A DNA stretch of 64,000 nucleotides. Source: Streptococcus sp. oral taxon 431. GTDB taxonomy: Bacteria > Bacillota > Bacilli > Lactobacillales > Streptococcaceae. Under the pieces are notes generated by a model, which saw only the letters and a list, made by a program, of their open reading frames with translations, was not told the origin of the DNA and searched no databases. The first letter of the stretch is position 1, and each line of letters starts with the position of its first letter. Shown here one piece after another: positions 49,409 to 59,755 of this stretch. The translations under genes and the position numbers were made by a program. The stretch spans positions 1 through 64,000 of the forward strand of contig NZ_JALDUI010000012.1 of the NCBI RefSeq assembly GCF_023115445.1. The letters are read 5' to 3'.

Positions 49409-49560
49409 AAGATACAAAGGACCTTAGTCGCCCATGAAAAATAGGGAATGGCGCTGACTATACACGAAAGGCAAGACAGACATCTTTTTTCAAAAGGTAA
49501 GTAGGTAGTCCGTGTTCAATTTCTAAGATACAAAGGACCTTAACTGTCCATGAAAAATAG
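49409..49560. repeat. Pair of 36-bp direct repeats between degV and dapB
   Basis: AAGATACAAAGGACCTTA...CCATGAAAAATAG occurs at 49409-49444 and again at 49525-49560, differing only in the central four or five bases. About 80 bp lie between. On the minus strand the segment between reads as an open frame ending KKDVCLAFRV and a stop. It looks like the scar of a duplication or of an excised element. Confidence 0.7.
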
Positions 49561-49561
49561 T

Positions 49562-50410
49562 CTAGATTATGGGTGTATAGCCCAGAGCAATACTTCCTTC
49601 TCCCAGGTGAGTCCCAATAACACTACCGAAGGTTGCAATTGAAACATCTGTAGCCACTCCACCATCGATTAAAAGATGGCGCAAATCTGCTGCTTTTTGA
49701 GGAGCATTCCCGTGAATGACAGTAATCTGGTAATTCCCATTAGCTGTTGCTTCTTTAACAATTTCAACTAAGCGTTTTGTAGCCTTTTTCTCTGTACGAA
49801 CCTTTTCATATACTTCTATCACACCCTGGCCATTGAAATATAGGATTGGCTTGATACTAAGGAGATTCCCCAAAATGGCTGCACCATTAGAGAGTCGTCC
49901 CCCCTTAACTAGATGGTCAAGATCATCCACCATGATAAAGGCTGAAGTTTTCTGGATTTGATTTTCCAACTGATCTAAAATGGTAGTAAACTCTTCGCCT
50001 TGCTCTGCCCATCTAAAGACACTCTCAACCATATAGCCTAGGGGAGCGCTTGTAATACGGGTATCAGGAAAGGCAATGGTTAACCCTTCATATTCATCCT
50101 TCATATACTGGATATTTTGGTGAAATCCTGAAATTCCAGAAGATAGGAAAAGCCCCAAGGCATGTGTATAGCCTTTATCTTTTAATGATGATAAAATTTC
50201 ATCCAACTTGGCAATACTTGGTTGGCTCGTTTTTGGCAATTCGCTTGCTGAAGCCATCTTTTCATAAAATTCTTGAGCGGTTAGATTTACACCTTCAACA
50301 TACTCCTGTCCATCGATATTCACAGGAATGTCTAGCACAAATAAATCTTCTTTCCGCAAGGTTTCCGCTTGTAGAAAAGCAGATGAGTCTGTTATGACCG
50401 CTAATTTCAT
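49562..50410 (-). CDS. DegV family fatty-acid-binding protein
   Basis: A 282-residue DegV protein: [10 protein letters not shown] at the N-terminus, [10 protein letters not shown] near 59 and [20 protein letters not shown] near 169-188. DegV (FakB-like) proteins bind a fatty acid and present it to the kinase FakA for phosphorylation. Whether this copy is a FakB is not settled by sequence. It is 3 bp downstream of the DUF1149 gene. Confidence 0.92.
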   Translation of the reverse strand: MKLAVITDSSAFLQAETLRKEDLFVLDIPVNIDGQEYVEGVNLTAQEFYEKMASASELPKTSQPSIAKLDEILSSLKDKGYTHALGLFLSSGISGFHQNIQYMKDEYEGLTIAFPDTRITSAPLGYMVESVFRWAEQGEEFTTILDQLENQIQKTSAFIMVDDLDHLVKGGRLSNGAAILGNLLSIKPILYFNGQGVIEVYEKVRTEKKATKRLVEIVKEATANGNYQITVIHGNAPQKAADLRHLLIDGGVATDVSIATFGSVIGTHLGEGSIALGYTPII

Positions 50411-50413
50411 TTC

Positions 50414-50788
50414 TTAAAACTCCAAATTAATTCCCGGTATATCAAGGGCAATTTCTGTTACTTCATAAGTCAAACGATTAAGCATATCCAAACATGGACG
50501 AGCTAGTGTCTCAACTTCTTCTTGGCTGAAATCACTTGGTTGGTCGATAATACGACCTTCAACATGATTGACTTGAGAAATCGTTCCACTAATGACAAAT
50601 CTATCAAAGACAATCATAAAGCTCAAAACAACTACTAAAGAGGTAACTTGATTTTCTTGATCATGCTGAAGCAACTGGAAGTTTACATCTACCTTAGTTT
50701 CAGGTGCTCCATTTTCATTTTCCCATTCAAAGTTACGCGCATCAAAGTGATACTGACTAACAAATTCTTGTTCACGTTTTAAATTCAT
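50414..50788 (-). CDS. DUF1149 family protein
   Basis: A 124-residue acidic protein of unknown function, typical of streptococci and lactobacilli: FVSQYHFDARNFEWENENG near the start and MLNRLTYEVTEIALDIPGIN at the end. SecB-like folds are suggested for this family; I treat that as unproven. The MNLKREQEF start at 50788 follows GGAG; another ATG four codons upstream overlaps it. Confidence 0.85.
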   Translation of the reverse strand: MNLKREQEFVSQYHFDARNFEWENENGAPETKVDVNFQLLQHDQENQVTSLVVVLSFMIVFDRFVISGTISQVNHVEGRIIDQPSDFSQEEVETLARPCLDMLNRLTYEVTEIALDIPGINLEF

Positions 50789-50853
50789 TTTCATCTCCAT
50801 TGGTACAATATAGTTGCCATTGTACCATATTTTTTTATTTTCTGCTAGATTTA

Positions 50854-52203
50854 CTAAATACCAATCTCAGTTTTAACAACTTCAGCAATAGTGTCTACAT
50901 AGTAGTCTACTTCCTCAGTGGTTGGGGCTTCAGCCATGACACGCAAGAGTGGCTCCGTTCCACTTGGGCGAACGAGGATGCGACCATTGCCTGCCATTTC
51001 TGCTTCCATCTTCTCGATAATGGCCTTGATAGCTGGCACTTCCATAGCTTTTTCTTTCATGGCATTTTCAACTCGGATATTGACTAATTTTTGTGGGTAA
51101 ATGGTCACTTCTGAGGCCAATTGAGACAAACTCTTACCTGTTTCTTGCATGATCTTGGTCAATTGAACTGCTGAAAGCTGACCATCACCTGTTGTATTGT
51201 AATCCATCAAGATAACGTGACCTGACTGCTCACCACCGAGATTGTAGCCAGATTTTCTCATTTCTTCAACGACATAGCGGTCTCCAACTGCAGTGACTGC
51301 TTTATTGATCCCTTCACGATCCAAGGCCTTATGGAAACCAAGGTTGGACATAACTGTTGTCACAATTGTGTTTTGAGCCAATTGACCTTTTTCAGAGAGG
51401 TATTTCCCAATGATGTACATAATCTTGTCACCATCGACGATGTCGCCATTTTCATCAACAGCAATCAAGCGGTCGCTATCACCATCAAAGGCTAGACCAA
51501 TGGCAGATTGACTTTCTTTTACAAGTTCTTGCAAAGCTTCTGGATGAGTTGAACCAACGTTCAAGTTGATGTTAAGACCATCTGGTGTTTCACCAATAAC
51601 TGTTAATTGAGCACCTAGGTCTACAAAAATTTGACGAGCACTTGTTGCAGCTGCTCCGTTAGCAGTGTCCAAGGCAACCTTCATCCCTTCAAGAGGAGTT
51701 CCAGTTGAAACGAGGTAGGCTTCATATTTACGCAAGCCTTCTGGATAGTCAACAACCGTACCTAAGCCCTCTGCACTTGGACGTGGAAGAGTATCTTCAC
51801 TTGCATCAAGCAAGGCTTCGATTTCTGCTTCTTTGTAATCGTCTAGTTTAAAGCCGTCACCACCAAAGAATTTAATTCCGTTATCAAGAGCTGGGTTGTG
51901 ACTTGCTGAAATCATGACACCTGCACTCGCTCCCTCAGTTTTCACCAAGTAAGCTACTGCTGGTGTTGCAAGAACTCCAAGCTTATAAACGTGAATTCCG
52001 ACTGAAAGGAGACCAGCAATCAACGCTGCTTCAAGCATTTGACCTGAGATACGAGTGTCACGTCCTACAAACACTTTCGGTGCTTCAGTCGTATGTTGAC
52101 TGAGGACATAACCTCCAAAACGTCCCAATTTAAAAGCTAATTCTGGCGTTAATTCTACGTTTGCTTCTCCACGGACTCCGTCCGTTCCAAAATATTTACC
52201 CAT
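50854..52203 (-). CDS. glmM: Phosphoglucosamine mutase
   Basis: A 449-residue enzyme converting glucosamine-6-phosphate to glucosamine-1-phosphate for UDP-GlcNAc. The phosphoserine loop MISASHNP is near 97-104, the metal loop DGDSDR near 240 and [12 protein letters not shown] near 418. It follows cdaR and cdaA, the usual Firmicute arrangement tying c-di-AMP to cell-wall precursor supply. Confidence 0.97.
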   Translation of the reverse strand: MGKYFGTDGVRGEANVELTPELAFKLGRFGGYVLSQHTTEAPKVFVGRDTRISGQMLEAALIAGLLSVGIHVYKLGVLATPAVAYLVKTEGASAGVMISASHNPALDNGIKFFGGDGFKLDDYKEAEIEALLDASEDTLPRPSAEGLGTVVDYPEGLRKYEAYLVSTGTPLEGMKVALDTANGAAATSARQIFVDLGAQLTVIGETPDGLNINLNVGSTHPEALQELVKESQSAIGLAFDGDSDRLIAVDENGDIVDGDKIMYIIGKYLSEKGQLAQNTIVTTVMSNLGFHKALDREGINKAVTAVGDRYVVEEMRKSGYNLGGEQSGHVILMDYNTTGDGQLSAVQLTKIMQETGKSLSQLASEVTIYPQKLVNIRVENAMKEKAMEVPAIKAIIEKMEAEMAGNGRILVRPSGTEPLLRVMAEAPTTEEVDYYVDTIAEVVKTEIGI

Positions 52204-52227
52204 TTTTTATCCTTTTCTATTGTTTTA

Positions 52228-53019
52228 TTAATCTTTTTTTGAAGAGTCTGGCTTGGTTTCAGAACCAGTTGAAGACGAACTGCCCGAAGATGAGCTTGTC
52301 GTTGATGAGCTAGAACTACTTGCTGATCGAACTTGTTTCGTTGTTATCTTCATGGTTGTTTCATACGGTTTAATCACCGTTGGTAAAACTGTTCCATTCT
52401 TATCAATAGCTTGTAGAGGAACTGAACCCGTATAATTTCCTGTAATTTTTTCACTAGTTGGTAAAACAGCCACAATCTTATCAATCTTGGATAAGGTATC
52501 AGCATCACTAGTAACCGAAACGCGTTCATCTGAAACAGTCACACTATCGATGAGAATTCGTTCATCAACCTTACCAGAGTCAATCTGTGGAGTGACTGGT
52601 AAATTATCCCGTGTTGCCTTCTTCCCAATTTTAACGGTGATTTTCTGCGGTGTTGCTAGGGCTGTTAAACCGCTCGGTAGATTCTCAATGGTCAAGGGAA
52701 CCTCAACGGTTCCTTCTGTCGCTTGTGTTAAATCTGCAGTAACCTTAAATTTACGAGTGCTTTCTTGCATCTCACTAGCCAAGGTTACTCGATTGGATCC
52801 AGTCAAAAATACTGTTACTTCTGAACTAAAACCGCTAATAAAATACTGCTCACTATCGTACTGAATATCAATCGGTACATTTACGACCGTATTGGTATAG
52901 GTTTCTGTTCGAGCCGGTCTTGCATTATTATTATTTTGATAATTTATAGAGGTAGCGTAAATAAATAAAACGCAAGCAAAGAGGAGTGAGGAGATGATAT
53001 ATAAACTATTTTTTTTCAT
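52228..53019 (-). CDS. cdaR: CdaR, YbbR-domain regulator of CdaA
   Basis: A 263-residue protein with an N-terminal membrane anchor (SLYIISSLLFACVLFIYATS, residues 5-24), two or more extracellular YbbR repeats and a Ser-rich C-terminal tail. It binds CdaA and modulates c-di-AMP synthesis. It overlaps cdaA by 14 bp and is 24 bp upstream of glmM. Confidence 0.93.
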   Translation of the reverse strand: MKKNSLYIISSLLFACVLFIYATSINYQNNNNARPARTETYTNTVVNVPIDIQYDSEQYFISGFSSEVTVFLTGSNRVTLASEMQESTRKFKVTADLTQATEGTVEVPLTIENLPSGLTALATPQKITVKIGKKATRDNLPVTPQIDSGKVDERILIDSVTVSDERVSVTSDADTLSKIDKIVAVLPTSEKITGNYTGSVPLQAIDKNGTVLPTVIKPYETTMKITTKQVRSASSSSSSTTSSSSGSSSSTGSETKPDSSKKD

Positions 53020-53863
53020 TCTTCCAGCCTCCTAATATACGCTCTGTTAAGCTTGGCTCTTGTGAATTTTCCGGGATCAGTATACGACGTAGCTCTTCCT
53101 CAAATTCTTCCATCGTTAAATCATGCTTAAAGACACCATTATAGGTAATGGAAATACCTCCAGTTTCCTCTGATACCACAAAAGTGAGAGCATCAGAAAC
53201 CTCAGATAAACCAATGGCTGCACGGTGTCGCGTTCCAAACTCCTTAGAAATACCAGTGTCTTCAGTAAGCGGAAGATAAGCAGATGTTACAGCTATTCGA
53301 TCACCTTTTATAATGACTGCACCATCATGTAAAGGTGTGTTTGGAATGAAGATATTGATTAAGAGTTCTGCAGAAATCTTAGCATCTAAAGGAATCCCCG
53401 TGGAAATATATTCCTGCAAGGTTCTGACACGCTGAACTGATACAAGTGCTCCAATTTTCCGCGGGCTCATATATTCAACTGCTTTGACAAAGGCCTGAAT
53501 CATCTGTTCTTCTGAACTCATTGGTGTACTTGAAAAGAAATCAGTCGCACGTCCTAATCGCTCTAAACCTGTCCGAATTTCTGGAGAGAAAATAACAACC
53601 GCTGCGATAACACCGTAAGTAATCAATTGATTGATCAACCAAGAAATAGTCGTTAAGCCTAGGGTATTTGCTGCTATCTGAGCTAAGATAAACACTAAAA
53701 CACCTCGAACCAGGATCATAATCTTGGTTCCTGCAATTGATTTTGTAAATTGGTATAAGATATAGGCAACGATAAGAATATCAATCACATTTATCAGAAT
53801 ACTCCAAGGACTGGAAAACAAACTAGACCAGTATTGAAGATTAGATAATTGCTGAAAATTCAT
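53006..53863 (-). CDS. cdaA: Diadenylate cyclase CdaA
   Basis: A 285-residue membrane enzyme producing c-di-AMP. Three membrane segments lie in the first 90 residues; the DAC domain has the DGA motif (PLHDGAVII near 178) and GTRHRAAIG near 210. The MNFQQLSNLQYW start at 53863 gives the usual N-terminus; a frame reaching 53899 adds 12 residues and lacks family support. Confidence 0.95.
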   Translation of the reverse strand: MNFQQLSNLQYWSSLFSSPWSILINVIDILIVAYILYQFTKSIAGTKIMILVRGVLVFILAQIAANTLGLTTISWLINQLITYGVIAAVVIFSPEIRTGLERLGRATDFFSSTPMSSEEQMIQAFVKAVEYMSPRKIGALVSVQRVRTLQEYISTGIPLDAKISAELLINIFIPNTPLHDGAVIIKGDRIAVTSAYLPLTEDTGISKEFGTRHRAAIGLSEVSDALTFVVSEETGGISITYNGVFKHDLTMEEFEEELRRILIPENSQEPSLTERILGGWKNEKK

Positions 53864-53997
53864 TCTAGGCCTCCTCTCCATAAAAAAGCTACTCTTCATT
53901 ATATCATTTTATATGAAAATTTTCTTCCCCCTACTTCATTTTAAATTGGTAGAAAATATGATAGAATAAAATGATAGAAATGAATTAAGGAGAAACC

Positions 53998-54966
53998 ATG
54001 TCTGAACTATATGATATTACCATTGTAGGAGGTGGACCTGTCGGTCTTTTCGCAGCCTTTTATGCTCACCTTCGTCAAGCCAAAGTACAAATCATCGATT
54101 CTCTTCCTCAACTAGGTGGTCAACCTGCCATCCTATATCCTGAAAAACAAATTCTCGATGTTCCAGGTTTTCCAAACCTCACAGGGGAAGAATTGACTAA
54201 CCGCCTTTTGGAACAACTTGAAGGGTTTGAGACACCTGTTCACCTCAATGAAACTGTTCTTGAGATTGAAAAAGAGGATGATGTTTTTAAGATTACAACT
54301 AATAAGGGAAATCATACTTCTAAAACCGTTATTATTGCTATGGGAGGCGGTGCTTTTAAACCACGTCCACTTGAATTAGAAGGTGTTGAAGGCTATGACA
54401 ATATCCACTACCACGTTTCTAATATTCAACAATATGCTGGTCAGAAGGTAACCATCCTGGGTGGTGGTGACTCAGCCGTTGACTGGGCTTTAGCTTTTGA
54501 AAAGATTGCTCCAACTACACTTGTTCACCGTCGCGATAACTTCCGTGCACTTGAGCATAGCGTACAAGCCTTGCAAGAGTCTTCTGTAACTATCAAAACA
54601 CCATTTGTGCCGAGTCAACTTCTTGGAGATGGAAAAACTTTAGATAAACTTGAAATTACAAAAGTTAAATCCGATGAGACTGAAACCATTGAATTGGACC
54701 ACCTCTTTGTCAACTATGGCTTTAAATCTTCTGTAGGTAATCTTAAAAAATGGGGATTAGAACTGAACCGCCACAAGATTATCGTCAATAGCAAGCAAGA
54801 GTCAAGCCAAGCTGGAATTTATGCTATCGGTGACTGCTGCTACTACGAAGGTAAGATTGACTTGATTGCGACAGGTCTAGGTGAAGCACCAACTGCTGTT
54901 AATAATGCTATCAACTATATCGACCCCGAACAAAAAGTACAACCAAAACACTCTACAAGTCTATAA
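53998..54966 (+). CDS. Ferredoxin-NADP reductase, thioredoxin-reductase-like type
   Basis: A 322-residue FAD enzyme with GGGPVGLFAAFYAH at 11-24, the NADPH loop ILGGGDSAVDWAL near 157 and GIYAIGDCCYYEGKIDL near 275. The redox CxxC of thioredoxin reductase is absent, which is typical of this reductase. It is monocistronic; AAGGAG precedes the ATG and a long hairpin follows. Confidence 0.94.
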   Translation: MSELYDITIVGGGPVGLFAAFYAHLRQAKVQIIDSLPQLGGQPAILYPEKQILDVPGFPNLTGEELTNRLLEQLEGFETPVHLNETVLEIEKEDDVFKITTNKGNHTSKTVIIAMGGGAFKPRPLELEGVEGYDNIHYHVSNIQQYAGQKVTILGGGDSAVDWALAFEKIAPTTLVHRRDNFRALEHSVQALQESSVTIKTPFVPSQLLGDGKTLDKLEITKVKSDETETIELDHLFVNYGFKSSVGNLKKWGLELNRHKIIVNSKQESSQAGIYAIGDCCYYEGKIDLIATGLGEAPTAVNNAINYIDPEQKVQPKHSTSL

Positions 54967-55012
54967 TGTCAAAATTACAATTTTATTAAAAAATCAAGTG
55001 AAATTTCATGAT

Positions 55013-55062
55013 AAAACGCATAATAACAAGTATCTAAAGAACTTGCTATTATGCGTTTTCAT
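55013..55062. terminator. Strong terminator with an AAAACGCATAATA stem
   Basis: AAAACGCATAATAACAAG pairs with CTTGCTATTATGCGTTTT. It lies 47 bp after the reductase stop. The outer stem and flanks resemble those of the terminator at 14173-14224. Confidence 0.85.
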
Positions 55063-55337
55063 GATTTTAAAAACTTTTCCACTAACCACCTTTATTTGCT
55101 TTTTATAGAAAGTTTAATACTTATTGATTAATTTTTTTAATATTTCCCTTATTCCGACATATTAAGACTAACAAACTCTGTGCACCGTATGAGTAATACT
55201 AGATAATATTCTATCTTAGTGTAATTTGTAGTGAAACTTCGAAGTTAACATTTACAAATTGACGTTAAATACAGTTATGAACATGTTATAAAGTTTGATG
55301 TTAGTGGTTGGTAGATTAAGTTAAGTGTTAATCTGGC
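55063..55337. other. Intergenic region, no gene seen
   Basis: AT-rich sequence between the reductase terminator and the end of the histidine kinase gene. No open frame with a ribosome site is visible. Probably the left junction of the acquired immunity cluster. Confidence 0.4.
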
Positions 55338-56717
55338 TCATTTATTATTCCGTATCGGTAATCTAAATTTAACTTCAGCACCACGACAAGCTTCTCTATT
55401 TTTCAAGATTACTGATCCACCATGTAATTTAATTATTTGTTCAGTAATAAATAGTCCAATACCATAATTGGTTGCAGAATGCCTGCTATAATCTCCACGA
55501 TAAAACTGTTCTTTTGCGTGAATTAAATCGATATCAGAAAAACCTTTCCCATCATCTAATACTGATATTTCTAAAAATTTATCTACAGTTTTTATATCCA
55601 ATTCCAATGTAACTATTCCATTATTATTTTCAATTGAATTAGTTAAGACATTTTGTAAAGCTCTCTCTAAGAGTTTCATGTCTACACTCATTATACCATC
55701 TTCAACTACTACATTAGTTTTTAGATTGTTAGAATTAATTGACATTAATTCTTTAGAAACTGTTACCAATTGTTCTGATACAGCTTTTACTACCAACAAT
55801 TGTGGCTGATATTCAGTGGCATTAGAATTCTTATTCATGATTAGAAGTGTTTTTATATATTCAGATATTCTATTGCTGTTCCTCAATATATAATCTATAT
55901 AAATACTCTGGTCCGCTGTTACAGATGTATTTTTAAGCAACTCAGCATTTCCTTGAACAATAGATACTGGGGTTTTCAAGTCATGTATCAAGGCAGAAAT
56001 CTGTTTTTGCTTATTTTCTTCCTGTATCCACTCTTTGATTAATGACTCTTGCAAAGCATCTCTCATTTTCTCCAAACTAAATAGAACTTCATTAAATTCT
56101 TTGACTCTTGAATAATGCAGTTCAAAATCTAAAGTTTGTTCTGATATTTTTTCGGAAACAGCAAATATAGGTGAGAGCTGTTTTACAAGATACTTAGCCC
56201 ATACTATTGTAACAACCAATGTATTTAGTAAACTAACTAAAATAAGAATACTGACATACACTGTATTGACATTAGGAAAATATTTTGCCATGAAGTTATT
56301 TGTAAAATAGGGTTTTACTGAATATTGAATAATACAATAACCGTCATTTCGTAAAATTTCTATATAGCTATAAGATGGGGTATTATATACTTTCTCATTA
56401 TTATAGTATCGAATTGCTCTATCTTCTTCATCTTTACTCATTGAACTAGAAATGATATTCCCATCCTTTGAAATTAATAGATATGAAGCATTATCTGGTA
56501 TAAGATTTTTATCAAAAGTCTCTGTATTGGCTATCGCATTCTTCCGCTCATAAATCTGATTTTCTGTGTAATCGGCAGGTAAAATAAATCCTAATGAATA
56601 CATGGTGGTGAACATCAGAATTACTAAACCAACTGAAAGAAACAGTACAATTCCTACACTTATTAGATATTCTAAAAATATTATTCTTAGCGATTGCCCT
56701 TTTAATTTTATTCCCAT
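55338..56717 (-). CDS. Sensor histidine kinase, lantibiotic-type two-component system
   Basis: A 459-residue membrane kinase. Two membrane segments (about 12-40 and 150-172) enclose a sensory domain of about 110 residues. The phospho-accepting His is in ALIHDLKTPVSI near 245. The ATPase domain has a short N-box (NVLTNSIENN near 346), VLDDGKGFSD near 378 and GIGLFITEQI near 419. Its gene overlaps the response regulator by 10 bp. Beside a LanFEG-type ABC transporter it probably senses an antimicrobial peptide. Confidence 0.88.
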   Translation of the reverse strand: MGIKLKGQSLRIIFLEYLISVGIVLFLSVGLVILMFTTMYSLGFILPADYTENQIYERKNAIANTETFDKNLIPDNASYLLISKDGNIISSSMSKDEEDRAIRYYNNEKVYNTPSYSYIEILRNDGYCIIQYSVKPYFTNNFMAKYFPNVNTVYVSILILVSLLNTLVVTIVWAKYLVKQLSPIFAVSEKISEQTLDFELHYSRVKEFNEVLFSLEKMRDALQESLIKEWIQEENKQKQISALIHDLKTPVSIVQGNAELLKNTSVTADQSIYIDYILRNSNRISEYIKTLLIMNKNSNATEYQPQLLVVKAVSEQLVTVSKELMSINSNNLKTNVVVEDGIMSVDMKLLERALQNVLTNSIENNNGIVTLELDIKTVDKFLEISVLDDGKGFSDIDLIHAKEQFYRGDYSRHSATNYGIGLFITEQIIKLHGGSVILKNREACRGAEVKFRLPIRNNK

Positions 56718-57367
56718 TTATATCCAATCCCCCATACAGTTACAACTGGAGATACACCTTCCTTCTGTAGTTTTACACGAATATTCTTAATATGTTCTGA
56801 AATAGCTGAAGAATTACCTATCCCATCATATCCAAATATCATCTCATAAATCTGTTCTCTTGAAAATACTTGCCCGCGCCTACGAGCTAGAAGTTCACAA
56901 ATTCGATACTCAGATTTTGTAAAAGGAATTTTCTTATCATTTACATAAATTAAATTCGCTGATAAATCAAATCTAATTTCTCCAAGATTTAAACTTAAAT
57001 GTCTCTCTCGGTTTTCTCGACGTAAATGGGCATCAACTCTCGCAATTAATTCATTTACTCCAAAAGGTTTTAAAATGTAATCATCAGCTCCTGTTGAAAA
57101 ACCCGAAACAATGTCACTTTCCAAAGATTTTGCAGTTAAAAATAAGATGGGACAGTCTACTCTATCTCTAATAGATTTACAATAAGATATACCATCGATT
57201 TTTGGCATCATTATATCTAACAAGATTAAATCATACTCTGATAATTTAGAAATAGGTACTTCTGTTGGATTTTGAAAAATATCTACATGATATAATTTTT
57301 GCGTTAAAATATTTTTGATTAAGACCAAAAGATCCATTTCATCATCTATGGCTAATATTTTCACCAT
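56708..57367 (-). CDS. OmpR-family response regulator
   Basis: A 219-residue regulator. The receiver has IDDEMD near 7 and the phospho-Asp in LILLDIMMPKIDG near 51; FLTAK near 77 and YILKPFG near 98 follow. The C-terminal winged helix (about 125-219, GYDGIGNSSAISEHIKNIR recognition region) binds DNA. It likely controls the ABC genes directly upstream. It is 19 bp after the last permease gene. Confidence 0.92.
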   Translation of the reverse strand: MVKILAIDDEMDLLVLIKNILTQKLYHVDIFQNPTEVPISKLSEYDLILLDIMMPKIDGISYCKSIRDRVDCPILFLTAKSLESDIVSGFSTGADDYILKPFGVNELIARVDAHLRRENRERHLSLNLGEIRFDLSANLIYVNDKKIPFTKSEYRICELLARRRGQVFSREQIYEMIFGYDGIGNSSAISEHIKNIRVKLQKEGVSPVVTVWGIGYKWE

Positions 57368-57386
57368 CTTATTACCACCTTCATTT

Positions 57387-58124
57387 CTATTCCATATTAG
57401 TTCTGCCGTTCCATTTATTAAACCAAATCAAACTTACAAATAACATTACAACTATTATTGGTGTTGCAACTAAAGACCATTTAAAAAATTCAAAATAAAA
57501 TGAGTTTTCACCTGAAATTTTATCTACAAAATAAAGACCACAAAGTCTGGAAGGCCATGAACTTGGTAAGTAATACCAAATATTATCCCCCATACTTGTA
57601 ACAGCAAGTAGCGCTATCAAAGTTTCAAAAAAACCAAGACCAATAGAGGCTCCACTCCCAAATCTGAGGCTAATAACCAGATGTATTAAATATAACGGAA
57701 CAACTCCTATAATCATTAAGACTGATTCCAATATCAAATCATAAAATTCTTGATAATTAAAAAACATCAAAAAACTACTTTGGAGTATAACAAGTGATAG
57801 AGATGCACACAACAATAAGGATAATAACTTACCAATATACATACTAGTTCTTGATTGCGAACCAGTTAACATTATCTGAAAACAACCTGCTTCTGCTTCC
57901 ATTTCTATTACCTTTGCAGTAATAAAACCAATAATAATCGGGAACAATGCACCTAACGTAATCAAATAATTTAATGTGACATCCTCAATTGAATACCTAC
58001 TTAGGCTCGTAAATTTAAAACCAGCATATATCATAATCACAAATAGTATTGGGAGAAACAGATATAACCAGGGTAACCAAGTATGTTTTATCTTATATAG
58101 TTCAGACTTTAAAATATTTATCAC
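57387..58124 (-). CDS. Lantibiotic-immunity ABC transporter permease, MutG-like
   Basis: A 245-residue protein with six membrane segments. The start is a GTG at 58124 within TAGTG, overlapping the upstream stop by one base and preceded by AGGAGG; a longer frame into the neighbouring gene has no such site. N-terminal INILKSELYKIKHTWLPWLY is typical of the LanG/MutG permeases. With the neighbouring permease and ATPase it would remove lantibiotics from the membrane. Confidence 0.82.
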   Translation of the reverse strand: MINILKSELYKIKHTWLPWLYLFLPILFVIMIYAGFKFTSLSRYSIEDVTLNYLITLGALFPIIIGFITAKVIEMEAEAGCFQIMLTGSQSRTSMYIGKLLSLLLCASLSLVILQSSFLMFFNYQEFYDLILESVLMIIGVVPLYLIHLVISLRFGSGASIGLGFFETLIALLAVTSMGDNIWYYLPSSWPSRLCGLYFVDKISGENSFYFEFFKWSLVATPIIVVMLFVSLIWFNKWNGRTNME

Positions 58125-58861
58125 TATCCCACCTCCTGTTTTGCAAACCAAATAGATGATAAGTAAGATAATAGAAGAAATAACAGAATTGAGAAGATAC
58201 ATGGAGGCAAAATGGATGTGTTTAACATCATATTTCCTGCATCTGCTGGTAGTCCATTTGGCATAATTTTCAGCATTGGAACCATAGCTCTTATACTCCA
58301 ACTATATGGGGAAAACAACCAATAATCTCCAGCAGAAAACATAATTCCAAGTACAACACCTAGTAAACCATTTATCATAAGACTAATAGAAAAACCAAAC
58401 TTTTTAGCTAATAGTAGGCAAAATGGAATTTGCCATATGCTTGATACCACTAATGCTATACTCGAAACTAATAAAGTACTAAAGCTATAGCTTAAAAATA
58501 TTTGTTCTCCAAAAATAAATTGCACAATTAAAACTGCTATCAAATGAACCAAACTTGTCATCAGAATCAAACAGCTTGCTACAATAATTTTTGATATCCA
58601 AATCTTTCTTAAATCAATACTTAGAGGATAAACTGCCCTATATTTTATTTTTTTATCTTCGTATCGATTCATTAAAGCAAGAATCAGTGCATAAGTAATT
58701 GGCATAATTATAGTATACCACCAATTATATGAATCTACTGTAAAATATGGTGGTGCCAGTATATAAGAAAGAATTATCAAAGATATAGGTATTATATAGA
58801 TTATTTTTTTTAAAAAAGTTCTTTTATATTTTAAATAATCACTAAGGATATAATTTATCAT
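58124..58861 (-). CDS. Lantibiotic-immunity ABC transporter permease, MutE/EpiE-like
   Basis: A 245-residue protein with six membrane segments. MINYILSDYLKYKRTFLKKI at the start and SPYSWSIRAMVPMLKIMPNG near 200 fit the LanE family. It lies 2 bp after the ATPase gene. Confidence 0.82.
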   Translation of the reverse strand: MINYILSDYLKYKRTFLKKIIYIIPISLIILSYILAPPYFTVDSYNWWYTIIMPITYALILALMNRYEDKKIKYRAVYPLSIDLRKIWISKIIVASCLILMTSLVHLIAVLIVQFIFGEQIFLSYSFSTLLVSSIALVVSSIWQIPFCLLLAKKFGFSISLMINGLLGVVLGIMFSAGDYWLFSPYSWSIRAMVPMLKIMPNGLPADAGNMMLNTSILPPCIFSILLFLLLSYLSSIWFAKQEVG

Positions 58862-58863
58862 TT

Positions 58864-59559
58864 TTAATTCCCCTTCTTTACTACTTCCAAAAATAAATTT
58901 TCTAAACTTTCTTGAGAGTTTTTTATATCTTGGTATTTTAATTCACCTTCACATATTATTCCGATATAATCTGCAACTTGCTCAACTTCGGAAATATTAT
59001 GGCTGGATAGAATTACTGTAATGCCTTGTTTTGGAAAACCAAGAATCATCTCCCTTAATTCTTGAATTCCCAATGGATCTAAGCCGTTGGTTGGCTCATC
59101 TAAAATTAATAATTTAGGATTATTTAACAGTGCTATTGCAATTCCTAATCGTTGTTTCATTCCCAAAGAAAATTTTCCACTTCTTTTTTTACCTGTATTT
59201 GATAGACCAACGATTTTTAGAACTTCATCAATTCTTGATTCGGGTAATCCAAGTAACATTGTTCTTACTTTTAAATTTTCTCTTGCACTTAAGTTCTCAT
59301 ACAACGGAGGTAACTCTATCAAGGCACCAATTTGTTCGAGATCCTTTCTACTCCATATATGATTATCAAATATAATATCTCCGGACGATTTATGGAGCAT
59401 TCCTGTTATCATCTTTAGTGTAGTTGATTTCCCAGCACCATTTGGACCAAGTAATCCGTAGATACTATTCTCTTTCACTTGTAATGAAATATTATTCACT
59501 ACAAGTTGATTCCCAAATTTCTTTGACAAATTCCGTGTCTCTAAAATATTTTTTTCCAT
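58864..59559 (-). CDS. Lantibiotic-immunity ABC transporter ATP-binding protein (LanF-like)
   Basis: A 231-residue ABC ATPase: Walker A GPNGAGKSTT near 38-47, signature FSLGMKQRLG near 131, Walker B LLILDEPTNGLD near 151 and VILSSHNISE. This set matches LanF/BcrA-type ATPases. It is the first gene of a five-gene operon (ATPase, two permeases, regulator, kinase). The start at 59559 follows AAGGAGG. No lantibiotic structural or modification gene is in the window. Confidence 0.88.
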   Translation of the reverse strand: MEKNILETRNLSKKFGNQLVVNNISLQVKENSIYGLLGPNGAGKSTTLKMITGMLHKSSGDIIFDNHIWSRKDLEQIGALIELPPLYENLSARENLKVRTMLLGLPESRIDEVLKIVGLSNTGKKRSGKFSLGMKQRLGIAIALLNNPKLLILDEPTNGLDPLGIQELREMILGFPKQGITVILSSHNISEVEQVADYIGIICEGELKYQDIKNSQESLENLFLEVVKKGN

Positions 59560-59755
59560 TTTGATCCTCCTTAAATTTACACTTCAATAATAAAATATAA
59601 ATTTAAAGATTTTATAAAGAAAATACATAACTTTTATTGATCTAAAAAATAAACTATAAATACGCAATTTAATGAAGATTAAAAATAAAAATTTGAAATT
59701 TTTAGTATTCTATCTAGAACCTTAATCTATTAAAACAACGAATCCTCTGAAAATG

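Noticed and set aside
49445..49524. A small protein gene between the direct repeats
   Set aside because: The open frame on the minus strand has no proper start; it begins inside degV sequence and ends after about 30 codons.
55338..59559. A lantibiotic biosynthesis cluster
   Set aside because: No precursor peptide, LanB/LanC/LanM, or LanT gene is present; only immunity and regulation.
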